The notes below the pieces were generated by a model. It was not told the origin of the DNA. It did no database searches and saw only the letters and a list, made by a program, of their open reading frames with translations. 64,000 nt of DNA from Dokdonia pacifica. GTDB taxonomy: Bacteria; Bacteroidota; Bacteroidia; Flavobacteriales; Flavobacteriaceae. This document shows positions 63,151 to 64,000 of the stretch, one piece after another. Numbering within the stretch: the first letter of the stretch is position 1; each line of letters begins with the position of its first letter. The position numbers and the translations under genes are program-made. The stretch lies in NCBI RefSeq assembly GCF_900188275.1, contig NZ_FZNY01000001.1, positions 1,054,001 through 1,118,000 on the forward strand. Direction: 5' to 3'.

Positions 63151-64000
63151 ATGGAGTTAAAATCTATTAAAAAACATTTACGCCCCTCTTTAAAACGCAT
63201 CTCTGAAGAAAAAACAAATTTCTTTGCTATGGATGATTTCTATTATGAAGAAATCTCTAATCTTACACAAGCTGGAGGATGGAGTGTTGATTTTGTAAAC
63301 AAAAAAAGTTTTTTTGACAAGCAAGCAAGAAGAATACTTAAAGTCCCAGATACATATATACCTACTTTAAATCAATCTTACTTATTTTATGCTGAAGAGC
63401 ATATGCAAAAAGCAACCAATTTGTTTTTTGCCTGTGCCCAAGGAGAATCTTTCTCTGCCGAAGTCAAAATGGTTACCTATACAAAAGAGGTGTTTTGGGC
63501 AAAAGCCCATGGTAAACCTGTAAAAAACGAAGAAGGAGAAATTATAGGTATACGAGGTGTCTTTCAGAGTATAGATGATGAAAAGAAAAAAGAACTACAG
63601 ATAGAAGCTTCACTAGATATTATAGAAGGACATAATAAGCGGCTATATAATTTTGCGCACATTGTATCACACAACTTAAGATCACATGTGAGTAATCTAC
63701 AATTAACCACAGCTCTTTTTGAAACTAAAAATTTAGATCAGGATCAAAAAGAACTTTTTGATAATTTCTCTAAAATTGCTACAAACCTAGATGTAACTCT
63801 AAAGCATCTTAATGAAATTGTTACATTACAAACAAATGTTAATAAAGAAAAAGAGAACGTAAACATAGAGATAGTATACAAAAGAGTTATAAATTCTATA
63901 CGACAAATAAGCCTTCAAAACAGAGTCGTATACTATACTGAATTTTCTGAGGTTGAAGAGTTTCCATATGTATCTGCATACTTAGAAAGTATATTACATA
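63151..64000 (+). CDS. Soluble PAS histidine kinase, paralogue, 3' end missing
   Basis: Frame open from the ATG at 63151 to the window end (283 codons), so it is cut by the edge. The order matches the preceding gene: PAS region with GGWSVDFVNKKSFFD, IIGIRGVFQSIDDEKKKE, then H-box IVSHNLRSHVSNLQL (His174) and YYTEFSEVEEFPYVSAY, where the paralogue has YYTEFSEVEVVKYIPAY. The ATPase domain should follow beyond the window. The pair looks like a tandem duplication. It has a 166-bp upstream gap that could hold its own promoter; AAATAC and GTATTT form a short inverted repeat near 63053-63066. Confidence 0.85.
   Translation, partial: MELKSIKKHLRPSLKRISEEKTNFFAMDDFYYEEISNLTQAGGWSVDFVNKKSFFDKQARRILKVPDTYIPTLNQSYLFYAEEHMQKATNLFFACAQGESFSAEVKMVTYTKEVFWAKAHGKPVKNEEGEIIGIRGVFQSIDDEKKKELQIEASLDIIEGHNKRLYNFAHIVSHNLRSHVSNLQLTTALFETKNLDQDQKELFDNFSKIATNLDVTLKHLNEIVTLQTNVNKEKENVNIEIVYKRVINSIRQISLQNRVVYYTEFSEVEEFPYVSAYLESILH

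Noticed and set aside
1-64000. CRISPR array, insertion sequence or prophage
   Set aside because: No regularly spaced repeats with unique spacers, no transposase, integrase or phage structural gene was seen.

Overview
The window is a contiguous piece of an AT-rich chromosome from a member of the Bacteroidota, almost certainly family Flavobacteriaceae. The signs are gldH in its usual place between ricT and a class A PBP, GldL-like and T9SS-sorted proteins ending in KRFxKK-type tails, TAnnTTTG promoter elements without strong Shine-Dalgarno sequences, and the block purN / acpP-fabF-rnc / IPExxxVDY-pyk. A marine genus such as Dokdonia is my guess from general resemblance only. I saw no rRNA, tRNA, CRISPR array, phage or transposase.

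Layout. 1-5.1 kb: 3' end of recJ, a GldL-like small protein, a lipoprotein alpha/beta hydrolase, lpxH-queD, an unannotated 34-residue membrane peptide, trpS and plsC. 5.2-8.9 kb: an ECF sigma factor with a fused membrane/beta-barrel partner, a small lipoprotein and recA. 8.9-18.2 kb: a candidate structured RNA, trhO, a T9SS-exported M23 peptidase, ricT-gldH-PBP1A, scoAB and an HExxH protein. 18.2-34.2 kb: a second candidate small RNA, a double-NBD peptide ABC ATPase, a spondin-domain lipoprotein and three large T9SS-exported peptidases (two S8, one M36). 34.2-43 kb: an exonuclease, an S41 peptidase, a serine hydrolase, ogt, a hybrid histidine kinase, a DinB protein and a CorC-type protein. 43-55 kb: purF, a PfkB kinase, a START protein, rnhA, purN, acpP-fabF-rnc, a histidine kinase, IPExxxVDY-pyk and an SH3 lipoprotein. 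55-64 kb: patatin/BamA protein, uvrC, rimK with an aspartoacylase-like partner, fau, and two tandem PAS histidine kinases, the last cut by the window edge.

Genes that work together: sigma/anti-sigma pair; scoA/scoB; ricT-gldH-PBP1A (cell surface); acpP/fabF (fatty acid synthesis); purF and purN (purines); rimK plus peptidase-like partner; and the secreted peptidases, which fit a polymer-degrading lifestyle.

The most unusual signals are: (1) a 14-16 bp perfect palindrome (core GCTTTCGCGAAAGC) present at least 10 times, in intergenic DNA and inside genes in different reading frames; (2) about 1.76 kb of almost identical, gap-free DNA shared by an S8 and an M36 peptidase gene; (3) a shared TTTCATCGA motif 95-100 bp before the start codons of all three large peptidase genes and also near a candidate small RNA; (4) two intergenic candidate structured RNAs with their own terminators; (5) a perfect terminator-like hairpin inside the first codons of rnc.
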